Of a DNA stretch of 64,000 nt, positions 25,205 to 34,702 are shown piece after piece. Under the pieces are notes generated by a model. That model was not told the DNA's origin. It did not search any database and worked only from the letters and a program-made list of their open reading frames with translations. Within the stretch, counting starts at the first letter, position 1. Every line of letters starts with the position of its first letter. The stretch is taken from NCBI RefSeq assembly GCF_019402665.1, contig NZ_VSST01000001.1, positions 1 to 64,000 of the forward strand. The letters run 5' to 3'. The stretch comes from Bradyrhizobium canariense. GTDB lineage: Bacteria; Pseudomonadota; Alphaproteobacteria; Rhizobiales; Xanthobacteraceae. A program made the translations under genes and the position numbers.

Positions 25205-25942
25205 ATGATGTCCCCTGCCCGCAAGCGCGCGGATGTTCTGCTGGTCGAGCGCGGCCTGTTCGAGAGCCGGGCGCGGGCGCGCGCGGCGATCGAGGCCGGG
25301 CTCGTCACGGCCGACGACAAGCGGGTGGCAAAACCGTCGGAGACCATCGCCGAGGACGCCGTGATCCAGGCCGAGCCCGCGCACCCCTACGTCTCCCGCG
25401 GCGGCGTCAAGCTCGCCGGCGCGCTGGAGCGCTATCCGATCGAGATCGAGGACCATGTCTGCCTCGACGTCGGCGCGTCCACCGGCGGATTTACCGAGGT
25501 GCTGCTGGCGAATGGCGCGAGTCTCGTTTTTGCCGTCGATGTCGGCACCAGCCAGTTGCATCCCTCGCTGCGCGGTCACTCCAGGATCGTGTCGATGGAA
25601 GAGACCGACATCCGCGCCTATGACGGCAAGCGTTTGCCGGCGCGGCCCGATGTCGTCGTGATCGACGTCAGCTTCATCTCGCTCAAGACGGTGCTGCCCG
25701 TGGCGCTGTCGCTGGCGGCCGCGCCGATGAGCCTGCTGGCACTGATCAAGCCGCAATTCGAGGCGGACCGGAAGCACAACAAGAAGGGCATCGTCCGCGA
25801 CGCCGCCGTGCACCGCGAGATCTGCGACGACATCGCCGCCTTTGCGGCCTCGCTCGGCTGCACCGATATCGAGGTGTTCCCGTCGGCGATCACCGGCGGC
25901 GACGGCAACATCGAATTCTTCCTGGGCGCGCGCCGTGGTTGA
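25205..25942 (+). CDS. tlyA: TlyA family rRNA (cytidine-2'-O)-methyltransferase
   Basis: 245 residues. An N-terminal S4 RNA-binding domain ([25 protein letters not shown]) precedes an FtsJ-like SAM methyltransferase domain with [35 protein letters not shown] and [17 protein letters not shown]. It methylates cytidines in 16S and/or 23S rRNA. The start is ATG 25205 or the adjacent ATG 25208; the latter has better spacing from GGAG. The stop overlaps the next gene by 8 nt, implying coupling. Confidence 0.93.
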   Translation: MMSPARKRADVLLVERGLFESRARARAAIEAGLVTADDKRVAKPSETIAEDAVIQAEPAHPYVSRGGVKLAGALERYPIEIEDHVCLDVGASTGGFTEVLLANGASLVFAVDVGTSQLHPSLRGHSRIVSMEETDIRAYDGKRLPARPDVVVIDVSFISLKTVLPVALSLAAAPMSLLALIKPQFEADRKHNKKGIVRDAAVHREICDDIAAFAASLGCTDIEVFPSAITGGDGNIEFFLGARRG

Positions 25943-27182
25943 GCGCGTGAGGATCGATCACGTCGGCCATCGCGGCGACGGCGTCTCGCTCGACGCTGGT
26001 GATGCCGTCTATGTGCCCTACACGCTCGGCGGCGAGACCGTCGAGGTCGATCGTGTCGTCGGCAACCATCCTGATCGCCGCAAGCTGCTGGCGGTGGATG
26101 TCGCCAGCCCCGAGCGCGTCGCGCCGTTCTGTCCGCATTTCGGCGTCTGTGGCGGCTGCGCGATCCAGCACTGGGCGACTGAACCGTATCACGCCTGGAA
26201 GCGCGGCATCGTGGTCGAGACCCTGGCCCAGGCCGGCATCGACTGCGAGGTGGCGCCGCTGGTCGATGCCCACGGTGCGGGACGCAGGCGCATGACGCTG
26301 CACGGCCGGTTCGGCACCCATGACATCCTCAAGGTCGGCTTCTCGGCTGCGAGCTCGCACGATGTCATCCCGATCGATCGCTGCCCGATCCTCGATCCCG
26401 GGCTCGAGGGCGCGCTCGATGCCGGTTGGGCGCTCGCCGAACTGCTGACGTCCAAAATGCTGGTGACGAAGCCGCTGGACATCCAGGTGACCGCGACCGC
26501 CAACGGTCTCGACGTGGACGTGCGCGGCTCCGGCCCGCTGCCAACGCCGCTCGTGACGGCGCTGTCGCGCGTCGCCGAGCAGCATCGCCTGGCACGGCTG
26601 ACACGGCACGGCGAACTGGTGCTGCAACGCCTGCCACCGACCCTGCAGATGGGCCGCGCCGAGGTGACGCTGCCGCCGGGCTCGTTCCTGCAGGCCACCG
26701 CCGCCGGCGAAGAGACGCTTGCGTCGCTGGTCGCGGAGCGCGTCGGCAAGGCCAAGAACGTTCTCGATCTCTTCTGCGGCGTCGGGCCGTTTGCGTTGCG
26801 GCTCGCCGAGAAGACCCGCATCAGCGCCCATGACAACGACGTCGGCGCCATTGCAGCGCTCGAAAAAGCAGCACGCACGCCGGGCCTCAAGCCGATCAAG
26901 GCCGAGCCGCGCGACCTGTTCCGCCGTCCCCTGGTGGCGCCGGAGCTGCGCGATTTTGACGCTGTCGTGTTCGACCCGCCGCGCCAGGGCGCACAGGCGC
27001 AGGCCTTGAAGCTCGCCGCGAGCAAGGTGCCGGTGGTGGTCGCGGTCTCCTGCAATGTGGCGACCTTTGCTCGCGATGCGCGGCTGCTGATCGATGGCGG
27101 CTACAAGATTGACGTAGTCGTGCCGGTGGATCAGTTCCGCCACACGCCGCATGTCGAGCTCGTTGCGAAGTTCACGCGCTAG
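25935..27182 (+). CDS. 23S rRNA/tRNA (uracil-5-)-methyltransferase, RlmD/TrmA family
   Basis: 415 residues from GTG 25935, which overlaps the tlyA stop by 8 nt. A TRAM-like N-terminus ([15 protein letters not shown]) is followed by the iron-sulphur motif [10 protein letters not shown], then the SAM fold [28 protein letters not shown] and the catalytic Cys motif [11 protein letters not shown]. It should add a methyl group to C5 of a uridine in RNA. RlmC, RlmD and TrmA cannot be separated by eye. An earlier in-frame start inside tlyA (25842) is rejected. Confidence 0.92.
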   Translation: MVERVRIDHVGHRGDGVSLDAGDAVYVPYTLGGETVEVDRVVGNHPDRRKLLAVDVASPERVAPFCPHFGVCGGCAIQHWATEPYHAWKRGIVVETLAQAGIDCEVAPLVDAHGAGRRRMTLHGRFGTHDILKVGFSAASSHDVIPIDRCPILDPGLEGALDAGWALAELLTSKMLVTKPLDIQVTATANGLDVDVRGSGPLPTPLVTALSRVAEQHRLARLTRHGELVLQRLPPTLQMGRAEVTLPPGSFLQATAAGEETLASLVAERVGKAKNVLDLFCGVGPFALRLAEKTRISAHDNDVGAIAALEKAARTPGLKPIKAEPRDLFRRPLVAPELRDFDAVVFDPPRQGAQAQALKLAASKVPVVVAVSCNVATFARDARLLIDGGYKIDVVVPVDQFRHTPHVELVAKFTR

Positions 27183-27785
27183 TTAGCGCCGAAGGCCACT
27201 CAACGCCGGCGACTCGCCGGGCAGCATGTTCGATCTGAGATCGCTATCCATACGGCCGGAGTCCTGCTGGGTGAACCCGGCGCCGAACGACAGGCTGAGG
27301 TTGGAGGTCGGCTTGAATTCGACACCCGCGAACGCGCCATAGCCGGGTGCGCCGCCGGAGGTGAGCGGCGCAAGCGAGCTGCCGATGCCGTTGCCGTATT
27401 TCAGGGTGTCGAAACCGGCAAAGAACGTGACGGGCATGCCGCCCGCGGTCTTGGTGTTGTAGCCGAATTGCGTGCTGTCGTAGGAGAGCGCGCTGAAATT
27501 GCCGCTCAGTCCGGCCGGGCTGAGGCCGCTCCAATTGAGATTGCCATGCTGGCTGCCGACAAAGAAGCCGTTCGCAAAATTGCTGCGGCCGCTTGCGTCG
27601 GCGCCATTGAAGCTCGGGAAATTGCCGTAGCTGTCGGCGCTCTGGCCGGCAACGCCGCCGAAGCCGAAAGGTCCGCCGGGGATCCAATATTGCAGGGGTG
27701 CGCCTTGCGCATGAGCCGGCGCTTCGCCGAGGCAGAGCAGGGCAAGAAAAACCGCGAGACCGCAAGAGCGTGTAAGCCTGGACAT
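27183..27785 (-). CDS. Secreted, probably outer-membrane, hypothetical protein
   Basis: 200 residues. A signal peptide (LTRSCGLAVFLALLCLGEAPAHAQG) is followed by a Gly/Ser/Phe/Asn-rich region with alternating polar and aromatic residues (FFAGFDTLKYGNG, AFAGVEFKPTSNLSLSFGAGF) like beta-barrel strands of outer-membrane proteins. It is short for a complete barrel. It converges with the RNA methyltransferase gene with no gap. Function unknown. Confidence 0.75.
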   Translation of the reverse strand: MSRLTRSCGLAVFLALLCLGEAPAHAQGAPLQYWIPGGPFGFGGVAGQSADSYGNFPSFNGADASGRSNFANGFFVGSQHGNLNWSGLSPAGLSGNFSALSYDSTQFGYNTKTAGGMPVTFFAGFDTLKYGNGIGSSLAPLTSGGAPGYGAFAGVEFKPTSNLSLSFGAGFTQQDSGRMDSDLRSNMLPGESPALSGLRR

Positions 27786-27953
27786 CCAAATAACCGTCGA
27801 AAAGCTTGCGAATTATACCCACCAGACAGCATGAATGCCAGCATAGCGACACCAGTCTTCCCTTGAGTTCCGGGATCACGTTTTCCTGCCAGTTTGAACT
27901 TCCCGCATGCCGGATTGACCCACCTAAGGGGGCGCGTCAGCACGGAGGCTGTC

Positions 27954-29012
27954 ATGGAGGTCAATTCCGACAGGTTGAATGCCTTTATGGGCAAGATGGT
28001 CACCGAATTCGGGGCAGCGATGAATGCGTCGCTGGTCCTGCTCGGGGACAAGCTCGGTCTCTACCGTACCCTTGCCGCCAAGGGACCGATGAACTCGTCC
28101 GAGCTCGCAAGCGCCACCGGGACGGCGGAGCGCTACGTCCGCGAATGGCTCGCGAGCCAGGCGGCATCCGGCTACATCGAATACGATTCCGCTTCGGCAA
28201 AATTCTCGATGCTGCCGGAGCAGGCGATGGCGCTTGCCGATGAGGACAGTCCGGTGTTCCTCGGCGCGTTCGGCAATGTCATTGCCTCGGCGTTTCTCGA
28301 CGAGCCGAAGGTCTCGGACGCGTTCAAATCCGGCAAGGGCGTCGGTTGGAACCGGCGCAGCGAGTGCCTGTTTTGCGGCACCGCACGCTTCTTCCGGACC
28401 GGGTACATGCATCATCTGGTGCAGGAATGGCTGCCCGCGCTCCACGGCGTCGTGGACAAGCTCAAGCGCGGCGCCAAGGTCGCCGATGTCGGCTGCGGGC
28501 ACGGCGTCTCGACACGGCTGATGGCGGAAGCCTTCCCGAACTCCCGCTTCTACGGCTTCGACTATCACGAGGGTTCGATCGAGGCCGCGCGAAAGGCGGC
28601 CACCGAAGCCAGATTGGGCGACCGGGTCAGCTTCGCTGTTCATTCCGCCAAGACCTATCCGGCCGAGGGCTATGATCTCGTCTGCTTCTTCGATTGCCTG
28701 CATGACATGGGCGATCCCGTCGGCGCCATCGGCCACGTGCGCGAGACCATGGCAAAGGACGGCACCTGCATGCTGGTCGAGCCGTTCGCAGGCGACCGCC
28801 TCGAGGACAATCTCAACCCGGTCGGGCGGGTCTATTATGCGGCGTCGACCATGATCTGCACGCCGGCCTCGCTCGACCAGGAGGTGGGCCTCGCACTGGG
28901 CGCGCAAGCCGGCGAGGCAAGGCTGCGCAAGGTCGCGCGAGAGGGCGGACTGACGCGCTTCCGCCGCGCAGCTGAAACGCCCTTCAATCTGATTCTGGAG
29001 GCGCGGATCTGA
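27954..29012 (+). CDS. SAM-dependent methyltransferase with N-terminal winged helix
   Basis: 352 residues from ATG 27954, which has GGAGG 6 nt upstream; a longer frame from 27894 lacks this. The N-terminus (about 10-90) is a dimerisation/winged-helix domain (LGDKLGLYRTLAAKGPMNSSELA, RYVREWLASQ). The catalytic domain has the SAM motif VADVGCGHGVSTRLM (about 180-195) and VCFFDCLHDMGDP. This layout occurs in O-methyltransferases and small-molecule methylases; the substrate is unknown. It is a single gene. Confidence 0.88.
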   Translation: MEVNSDRLNAFMGKMVTEFGAAMNASLVLLGDKLGLYRTLAAKGPMNSSELASATGTAERYVREWLASQAASGYIEYDSASAKFSMLPEQAMALADEDSPVFLGAFGNVIASAFLDEPKVSDAFKSGKGVGWNRRSECLFCGTARFFRTGYMHHLVQEWLPALHGVVDKLKRGAKVADVGCGHGVSTRLMAEAFPNSRFYGFDYHEGSIEAARKAATEARLGDRVSFAVHSAKTYPAEGYDLVCFFDCLHDMGDPVGAIGHVRETMAKDGTCMLVEPFAGDRLEDNLNPVGRVYYAASTMICTPASLDQEVGLALGAQAGEARLRKVAREGGLTRFRRAAETPFNLILEARI

Positions 29013-29227
29013 TCTTCCCCATTCCGGCGCGTGGCTGCGGTATTTGGCCATGCCGATGCTGCAGCCACGCCTGGCGCCGACATCCTTGCCTCGCTCGCGC
29101 GGCAACGTAAGCTGGCCGCCGCAAATGATCGGTAATGGCGCTTTGGCGCCCGCGTGCGACGTCTTGCGTCAGATCGACCGGCAATTGAAGGCGCTGACGC
29201 GGTCCAGCGAGCAGCAGCCGTGATCGG

Positions 29228-29860
29228 CTATGCCGTCCTGTCCACCGAGGACGATGTGTCCGCCGGCGGATATTTCGTCACGGGCACCATGAATGACTTG
29301 TTGCCGACCTGGTAGATGATCTTGCCGTTCTGCCCGTCGTCGGTCGCAATCTGCGCCTGCCCGAACATGATGACGTTCTTGTAGACGGTGCCGGTGCCCT
29401 GACGGGTGACGCCGTCGGTGGTGACGCTGACCTGCGCTTCGTTGCCGTTGACGCCGAGCACCCTGAAGCTCGCGCTCTTGCCATTGTCACTTGAATAGCC
29501 ACCCCAGCTTCCCATCAGACGGCTGTCCGAGGCCGGCGGCGCCTGCTTGTCCAGCGTCGCGGTCTGCTTGCCAGCGCCCGCGGAGGATAACAGCACCAAA
29601 CTCTTGCCGTCCTTGGTGCCGACCGTGATGTTACCGAAGGTGAGAAGCGAACCGGCGACCTCGCCAAAGCCGCGCTCGGTGTGCCCGTTATGGGTGTACT
29701 CGACCTGCGCCCGGGCACCGCGGATGTTCACGACCTTGAAGCCGACGGGCTGGTTGTTGCCCGCCCAATTGCCCTTCCAGTCACCGAGCAGGGCGCTCTG
29801 GTGATACACCCGCTCGTTGGCGGGCGAAATCTGGCTGGTGCTCGATGAGACGATGGCCAT
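29228..29860 (-). CDS. Hypothetical protein with two tandem copies of one domain
   Basis: 210 residues from ATG 29860 (an upstream in-frame ATG at 29968 is less likely). The halves repeat each other: LLGDWKGNWAGN... with GFKVVNIRGARAQVEYTHNG and TFGNITVGTKDGKSLVL, then LMGSWGGYSSDN... with SFRVLGVNGNEAQVSVTTDG and MFGQAQIATDDGQNGKI. Each is about 70 residues, beta-rich, probably a small barrel. There is no signal peptide. I do not recognise the family. Confidence 0.7.
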   Translation of the reverse strand: MAIVSSSTSQISPANERVYHQSALLGDWKGNWAGNNQPVGFKVVNIRGARAQVEYTHNGHTERGFGEVAGSLLTFGNITVGTKDGKSLVLLSSAGAGKQTATLDKQAPPASDSRLMGSWGGYSSDNGKSASFRVLGVNGNEAQVSVTTDGVTRQGTGTVYKNVIMFGQAQIATDDGQNGKIIYQVGNKSFMVPVTKYPPADTSSSVDRTA

Positions 29861-30035
29861 TGGATTGCTCGGCGGATTTGTCTGACAGGCCCGCTTGGTT
29901 CGCGCCCCGACAGGAACGTCAGAACAGTATCCGGAAACAATTGGAAGCAGCCGATTAGGGCCACGCAACAGTTAACGCATGGTTAAAATTCCATCGCGGG
30001 CAAATAGGGCAAAAGGTCTCGTCCGGGGGCCGCGC

Positions 30036-30905
30036 TCAGCGACCCCAGCGGTCTGACCAGATCTTCTCGCCGATCATGCAGTTCACACGCGGCTCCCTGT
30101 CCTTCTCCGCAACGCGCATCACCGGGCGCTCCGGCATACGGCCTGCAACCTCCATCAAGAGCTTGGTGCGGATGGCTTCCTTGAACTTCTCGCGATCCTT
30201 GATCGTGATGACAAAGGAACCGGGGCCGCCGATGACACAATCTTCATAGTAGAAGTCGAGATTGTCGATATCCATGGTCGAATAGGACGGCTCCTTGACC
30301 ATGATCGGGAGGCCGTTGATCACGATGCCCTTCTCGATCGCCGCGTCGCGCGCAATCGTGACCGGAGTGCCATTGTTGTTGGGACCGTCGCCGGAAATAT
30401 CGATCACACGGCGCAAGCCTCGATTGGGATCCTCGTCGAACAGCGGCATCGCGAAACTAATCGCGCCGGAGATCGAGGTGCGCGAGGCGCGCCGGATCGG
30501 CGTCTTCAGGATTTCGGCGGCGACGGCATCGGCGGTCTCCGGTCCGTCGATCAGGCGCCAGGGGATGATGATCTTCTGGTCGGTCGAGGCGGCCCACTCG
30601 AAATAGGTCACCGCGATCCGGCCGTTCGGGCCCAGCTTCAGCGCCTGCAGGAATTCCTTCGACTGGATCGCCTGCGCATAGCCTTCACGCTGGATTGCGA
30701 GCTCGTCCATGTCCATGGAGTAGGAGACGTCGACAGCGAGGATCAGCTCGACATCGACCGTCTGCGCGTCCCTGTCGGCTGCTTGCCGCTGCGGCTGAAT
30801 TTTAGGCGACTCAAATTTGGGTCCTGGTGCCGCGATGCCCGCGACGTCCCCTCCGGCGAACATGCCGGTCACCAGCACAGCCCCGATCGAGAACAGCAAG
30901 CGCAT
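30036..30905 (-). CDS. DUF1194 domain protein (von Willebrand factor A-like)
   Basis: 289 residues with an N-terminal hydrophobic signal (LLFSIGAVLVTGMFAGG). The vWA-like domain begins VDVELILAVDVSYSMDMDEL, containing the MIDAS motif D-x-S-x-S, and continues RRVIDISGDGPNNNGTPV, as expected for DUF1194. It is probably secreted and metal-binding; the partner is unknown. The C-terminus carries a single Cys (VNCMIGEKIWSD). It lies 174 nt from the tandem-domain hypothetical gene, on the same strand. Confidence 0.88.
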   Translation of the reverse strand: MRLLFSIGAVLVTGMFAGGDVAGIAAPGPKFESPKIQPQRQAADRDAQTVDVELILAVDVSYSMDMDELAIQREGYAQAIQSKEFLQALKLGPNGRIAVTYFEWAASTDQKIIIPWRLIDGPETADAVAAEILKTPIRRASRTSISGAISFAMPLFDEDPNRGLRRVIDISGDGPNNNGTPVTIARDAAIEKGIVINGLPIMVKEPSYSTMDIDNLDFYYEDCVIGGPGSFVITIKDREKFKEAIRTKLLMEVAGRMPERPVMRVAEKDREPRVNCMIGEKIWSDRWGR

Positions 30906-31200
30906 CGCAGCCTCCCGTCGTATGACGCGATGGTGACATGCAATCGCCTTGCCGCAAAGTCCGAAGATCGCTCGCGCTTCACATTCCAGTTAGGGATTTG
31001 CGCGTTAGGACTTGCGGGTCGGGGATTGCGAAGCATTACGCAAAGCTGCCGCCATGTTGCCGCGCTCGCGCCGCTGACTGCGCGATCGCTGGCACGGGTA
31101 TGCCGTCATGCGCCATGCGCCCCGGACGAACGGGCCACTGGACAGAGCACCCTCGCCCATTTGTCCGGCGCCATTTCCATGCTAGGCTGGCGACACAGAT

Positions 31201-31264
31201 GGGGATGGAGTCCCCCGACAACCGCCCGGCGGCCTGTGACCGTAATGGGCTGATGACTCCTGCT
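31201..31264 (+). promoter_or_regulatory. Fluoride riboswitch (crcB motif)
   Basis: The sequence GGGGATGGAGTCCCCC, then ACCGCC..., then GGCTGATGACTCCTGC matches the fluoride-riboswitch consensus, including the GATGG, AACCGCC and CTGATGACTCCT blocks. It precedes an intrinsic terminator and two crcB genes, so fluoride binding most likely permits read-through of the terminator. No other class fits. Confidence 0.95.
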
Positions 31265-31311
31265 TGAGGAGGGGCAATTTCTAAGCCTTTGCCTTCGGCG
31301 GGAGCATGGAC

Positions 31312-31336
31312 AAACCCGCCGCTGGCGGGTTTTTTG
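31312..31336 (+). terminator. Intrinsic terminator controlled by the fluoride riboswitch
   Basis: AACCCGCC (31313-31320), loop GCT, GGCGGGTT (31324-31331), followed by a T-run. It lies 49 nt after the aptamer and 59 nt before the MFS start, the expected place of an expression platform. Confidence 0.9.
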
Positions 31337-31394
31337 TTGCCTGGATGCGAAGGCCAAGGAGAGGTCAAGCAGAGGCCGAGGAGAAGTCCTGGAC

Positions 31395-32606
31395 GTGACG
31401 ACGACAACACCGAATGCTGCACTTGCGGGGCTGCCCAGGGGAATCTGGGTGCTCGGTTTCGTCTCGATGCTGATGGACGTCTCTTCCGAGATGATCCACG
31501 CGCTGTTGCCGGTCTATCTCGTCACCGTGCTCGGCGCCTCCACGCTCACCGTCGGCTTCATCGAGGGCATTGCCGAGGCGACCGCCTCGATCACGAAGAT
31601 CTTCTCCGGCGCGTTGTCCGACTGGCTAGGCCGGCGCAAATTGCTCGCCGCGCTGGGCTACGGACTCGCCGCGCTGACAAAACCGCTATTCCCGCTTGCC
31701 CCCAGCGTCGGATGGCTGGTTGCCGCGCGCTTCATCGACCGCGTCGGCAAGGGCATTCGCGGCGCGCCGCGCGATGCGCTGATCGCCGATATCGCACCCA
31801 TCGGCCTGCGTGGCGCGAGCTTCGGCCTGCGGCAGTCGCTCGACACTATCGGTGCCTTCGTCGGGCCGCTCATGGCGATCGGCCTGATGTGGTGGACGGC
31901 GGACAATTTTACGATGGTGTTCTGGGTGGCCGTGCTGCCGGGCTTCCTGTCGTTCGGACTGATCGCGTTCGCGGTGAGTGAGCCGGAGCCGGACCCTGGC
32001 CGGGAGCCGTCAAGGAATCCACTGAACACCGCCGCGATGCGCCAACTCGGGTCCGTATACTGGCGCGTGGTCGCGGTCGGCGTCGTGTTCACGCTGGCGC
32101 GCTTCAGCGAGGCCTTCCTGATCCTGCGCGCGCAGAACATCGGCCTCAATGCGATGTGGGTGCCGGCCGTGCTGGTGCTGATGAACATCGTCTATGCGTT
32201 GTCGGCCTATCCGGCCGGCGTGCTCTCGGACCGGATCAACCGCACCGGCCTGCTCGCGCTCGGCCTCGTCTTCCTCGCGGGCGCCGATCTCGCGCTCGCA
32301 CTGCTGCCAAACCTTGGCGGCCTCGCCCTGGGCGTCGTGCTGTGGGGACTGCATATGGGATTGACGCAAGGCCTGCTCTCGGCCCTCGTCGCCGACGCGG
32401 CGCCACCGAGCCTGCGCGGCACCGCGTTCGGCTATTTCAACCTGTTCACCGGCCTTGCCTTGCTGGCCGCAAGCGTGATCGCCGGCGCCTTGTGGGATGC
32501 CTATGGTCCGGCCGGCACGTTCCTGGCGGGGCTCGGCTTCGCGCTGGTCGCGCTCGTGGGACTATTCGCCGTCGGCGGCGGGCTGGCAACGGAGGAGAAA
32601 CGATGA
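31395..32606 (+). CDS. MFS transporter in fluoride operon
   Basis: 403 residues, start GTG 31395. About twelve membrane segments. MLMDVSSEMIHALLPVYL, then FSGALSDWLGRRKLLAALGYG (loop 2-3 motif) and FIDRVGKGIRGAPRDALIAD are typical of a bacterial MFS group often listed as 'MFS transporter' without substrate. It is the first gene after the fluoride riboswitch and starts the run MFS-crcB-crcB-DUF190, with only 16 nt to the next start. A role in fluoride or linked ion handling follows from regulation, not from the sequence itself. Confidence 0.9.
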   Translation: MTTTTPNAALAGLPRGIWVLGFVSMLMDVSSEMIHALLPVYLVTVLGASTLTVGFIEGIAEATASITKIFSGALSDWLGRRKLLAALGYGLAALTKPLFPLAPSVGWLVAARFIDRVGKGIRGAPRDALIADIAPIGLRGASFGLRQSLDTIGAFVGPLMAIGLMWWTADNFTMVFWVAVLPGFLSFGLIAFAVSEPEPDPGREPSRNPLNTAAMRQLGSVYWRVVAVGVVFTLARFSEAFLILRAQNIGLNAMWVPAVLVLMNIVYALSAYPAGVLSDRINRTGLLALGLVFLAGADLALALLPNLGGLALGVVLWGLHMGLTQGLLSALVADAAPPSLRGTAFGYFNLFTGLALLAASVIAGALWDAYGPAGTFLAGLGFALVALVGLFAVGGGLATEEKR

Positions 32607-32622
32607 CGGGGGGCTGTTCGCC

Positions 32623-33012
32623 GTGCTGAGCGGAGTGCTTGCGATCATGATCGGCAGCATGCTCGGCGGCTGCGCGCGCTATTTCATCTCCGGCGCGATC
32701 GCCCGGCGGCTGGGCGAGACGTTTCCGTGGGGCACCGTGACCATCAATGTCACCGGCGCCTTTCTGATCGGCATTTTTGGCGCATTGGCGACCCATCCCG
32801 GCTCGGTCTTCGCCGCGCCCGATCCATGGCTGTTCGCGGTCACCGGTTTTCTTGGCTGCTACACCACGGTGTCCTCGTTCAGTCTGCAAACGCTGACGCT
32901 GGCGCGCAACGGCGAGGCGATGCACGCGCTCGGGAATGTCGCGGTCTCGGTCGTGCTCTGCCTCGCGGCCGTCAGTTGCGGCTTCCTCCTCGCGGACACT
33001 CTGGCAGGCTAG
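32623..33012 (+). CDS. crcB: Fluoride efflux channel subunit CrcB/Fluc (first copy)
   Basis: 129 residues from GTG 32623. Four membrane segments, with GSMLGGCARYFISG (about 11-24), INVTGAFLIGIFGAL (channel Asn) and GCYTTVSSFSLQTL carrying the conserved Phe/Thr/Ser of the fluoride pore. Fluc channels are dimers of antiparallel subunits; tandem crcB genes, as here, often form heterodimers. The long open frame from 32497 overlapping the MFS gene is not the real N-terminus. It ends 6 nt before the second copy. Confidence 0.93.
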   Translation: MLSGVLAIMIGSMLGGCARYFISGAIARRLGETFPWGTVTINVTGAFLIGIFGALATHPGSVFAAPDPWLFAVTGFLGCYTTVSSFSLQTLTLARNGEAMHALGNVAVSVVLCLAAVSCGFLLADTLAG

Positions 33013-33018
33013 AGGCAG

Positions 33019-33447
33019 ATGAAGTCCCCCTCCTTTGCCGATCGCTGGCGCACCGCGACGCTCTATGCCTGGATTGCCGCCGGCAGCATGGTCGGCGGGC
33101 TGGCGCGCTATCTGGTCGGGCTTGCGCTCGACACCGGCCCCGGCTTCCCGGTCGCGACGCTGTTCATCAACGCCACGGGCTCACTGATCATCGGCTTCTA
33201 CGCGACCCTGACCGGGCCCGACGGCCGCCTGCTGGCCCGGCCCGAGCACCGGCAGTTCGTCATGACCGGGTTCTGCGGCGGCTACACGACCTTTTCGACC
33301 TTCAGCCTGGAGACTTTCCGCCTGCTCCACGGCGGCATGAAATATACGGCGCTCGCCTATATCGCGGCATCCGTCATTTGCTGGCTGGTGTCGGTATGGG
33401 CAGGCCATATGATAGCCAGCGGCACCAACCGCTTGCGAAGGAGCTAA
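33019..33447 (+). CDS. crcB: Fluoride efflux channel subunit CrcB/Fluc (second copy)
   Basis: 142 residues. Four membrane segments, GSMVGGLARYLVGLALD, FINATGSLIIGFYATL and GFCGGYTTFSTFSLETFRLL are all present. It is the partner of the preceding crcB copy; tandem genes of this kind are thought to form a dual-topology or heterodimeric channel. It ends with basic residues (RLRRS) and stops 2 nt before the DUF190 gene. Confidence 0.95.
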   Translation: MKSPSFADRWRTATLYAWIAAGSMVGGLARYLVGLALDTGPGFPVATLFINATGSLIIGFYATLTGPDGRLLARPEHRQFVMTGFCGGYTTFSTFSLETFRLLHGGMKYTALAYIAASVICWLVSVWAGHMIASGTNRLRRS

Positions 33448-33449
33448 TC

Positions 33450-33791
33450 ATGCAAATCCCCAATCAGGCAGTTTCGCTCCGGATCTTCATTGGCGAGAAC
33501 GACCATTTCGACGGCAAGCCGCTCTATGAAGCGATCGTGATGACGGCGCGCGAGCGGCATCTGGCCGGCGCCACCGTGCTGCGCGGCCCGATGGGCTTCG
33601 GCAAGTCGAGCCGGCTGCACACTTCGAAGATTCTGCGGCTCTCGGAAGACCTGCCGCTGCTGATCGAGATCGTCGACAGCGAGGACAACATCAATGCATT
33701 CCTGCCCATCCTGGATGGCATGATGTCGAGCGGCCTGATCACCTTGGAGAAGGTGCAGGTCCTGCAATATGGTGAGAAGGCCGCGCGCTGA
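33450..33791 (+). CDS. DUF190 family protein, fluoride-operon accessory
   Basis: 113 residues from ATG 33450 with AAGGAG upstream. LRIFIGENDHFDGKPLYEAIVMTARERHLAGATVLRGPMGFG is the DUF190 signature; the end is beta-alpha with IEIVDSEDNINAFLPIL. DUF190 proteins are small PII-like trimers often beside crcB; regulatory binding to the channel is suggested but not proven. It is the last gene of the riboswitch operon. Confidence 0.92.
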   Translation: MQIPNQAVSLRIFIGENDHFDGKPLYEAIVMTARERHLAGATVLRGPMGFGKSSRLHTSKILRLSEDLPLLIEIVDSEDNINAFLPILDGMMSSGLITLEKVQVLQYGEKAAR

Positions 33792-33834
33792 GCGCGCCGG
33801 CAGGAACCCGAGCCCGCCATATCCGGGAGGCGGA

Positions 33835-34140
33835 ATGAACGATACCGTTGCCAAACCGAAAACCAGGACGAAGACCAAGGTCGAGCGGCCGAAGCTTCAT
33901 AAGGTCATCCTGATCAACGACGACTTCACGCCGCGCGAATTCGTCACGATGATCCTCAAGGCCGAGTTCCGGATGACCGAGGATCAGGCCTACAAGGTGA
34001 TGATCACCGCCCACAAGCTCGGCGCCTGCGTGGTCGCGGTTTTCACCAAGGACGTCGCCGAGACCAAGGCTACCCGCGCAACGGATGCCGGCCGCACCAA
34101 GGGCTATCCGCTGCTGTTCACCACGGAGCCGGAGGAATAG
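33835..34140 (+). CDS. clpS: ATP-dependent Clp protease adaptor ClpS
   Basis: 101 residues from ATG 33835 with GGGAGG upstream. HKVILINDDFTPREFVTMIL, the core ...MTEDQAYKVMITAHKLGACVVAVFTKDVAETKA and the end YPLLFTTEPEE are diagnostic. It passes N-end-rule substrates to ClpA. An in-frame start 22 codons earlier is rejected because it overlaps the DUF190 gene. ClpA is not adjacent here, which may mean that this is a second, specialised copy. Confidence 0.94.
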   Translation: MNDTVAKPKTRTKTKVERPKLHKVILINDDFTPREFVTMILKAEFRMTEDQAYKVMITAHKLGACVVAVFTKDVAETKATRATDAGRTKGYPLLFTTEPEE

Positions 34141-34274
34141 TGGCTCCGGCCCGGCTTTGGTGCTTTGGCGCCCTGTTGCGATTTCAGCGCCGAATCGGCT
34201 CTGCCGAATAATGTATCTATTGGCCGTCAACAGGCGCATGGTGAGCCATCACCGGCCCGTCACGGCATCTATCG

Positions 34275-34514
34275 GTGACTGAGAGAGTCTTTGCGCTCCC
34301 GCCCAATGCGGAGCGTCCCATGCAAGACACCACCAAGAGAACCATCCCGCTGAGCAATCGCCTTGCCCAATTGGCAGCCGAGGCTCGCCGTCGCGCAGAG
34401 ATTGCCCCGCCCGGCGTTCAGCGGGAATCGCTTCTCAAGGCGGCGCGCTTGAGCGAAACAGCCTCGCACATTCATGATTGGCTAAGTTCGCCGGGCCTGA
34501 AGGCGCCGCGCTAG
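34275..34514 (+). CDS. Small conserved-looking hypothetical protein
   Basis: 79 residues, or 64 if the second ATG (34320) is used. Composition is helical: NRLAQLAAEARRRAEIAPPGVQRESLLKAARLSETASHIHDWL. Soluble, no signal peptide. Its frame is well coded for this GC-rich genome and stands alone on the + strand. I do not recognise a family. Confidence 0.55.
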   Translation: MTERVFALPPNAERPMQDTTKRTIPLSNRLAQLAAEARRRAEIAPPGVQRESLLKAARLSETASHIHDWLSSPGLKAPR

Positions 34515-34702
34515 TCGCGAATGCATCAGCCTGCCGATGGAGCGAAGCCCAAGGCAGCAGTGCCAGTTTGAGCGCCGGCGCAGCATTCCCGGAAACCAGA
34601 ACTCAAATATAAGTTGCACGTGGTGAACGATATCTTGTTTTGATTGTTGAGATAGCGTTCCCCGAACGCAGCGGGAGCAGGCAACAGCAAAGCAGCCCCC
34701 CG

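Noticed and set aside
24224..25942. Long plus-strand frame whose N-terminal part covers dxs and the deoxyribosyltransferase gene
   Set aside because: Only the end, from 25205, is the tlyA gene; the earlier part overlaps other genes in a different frame.
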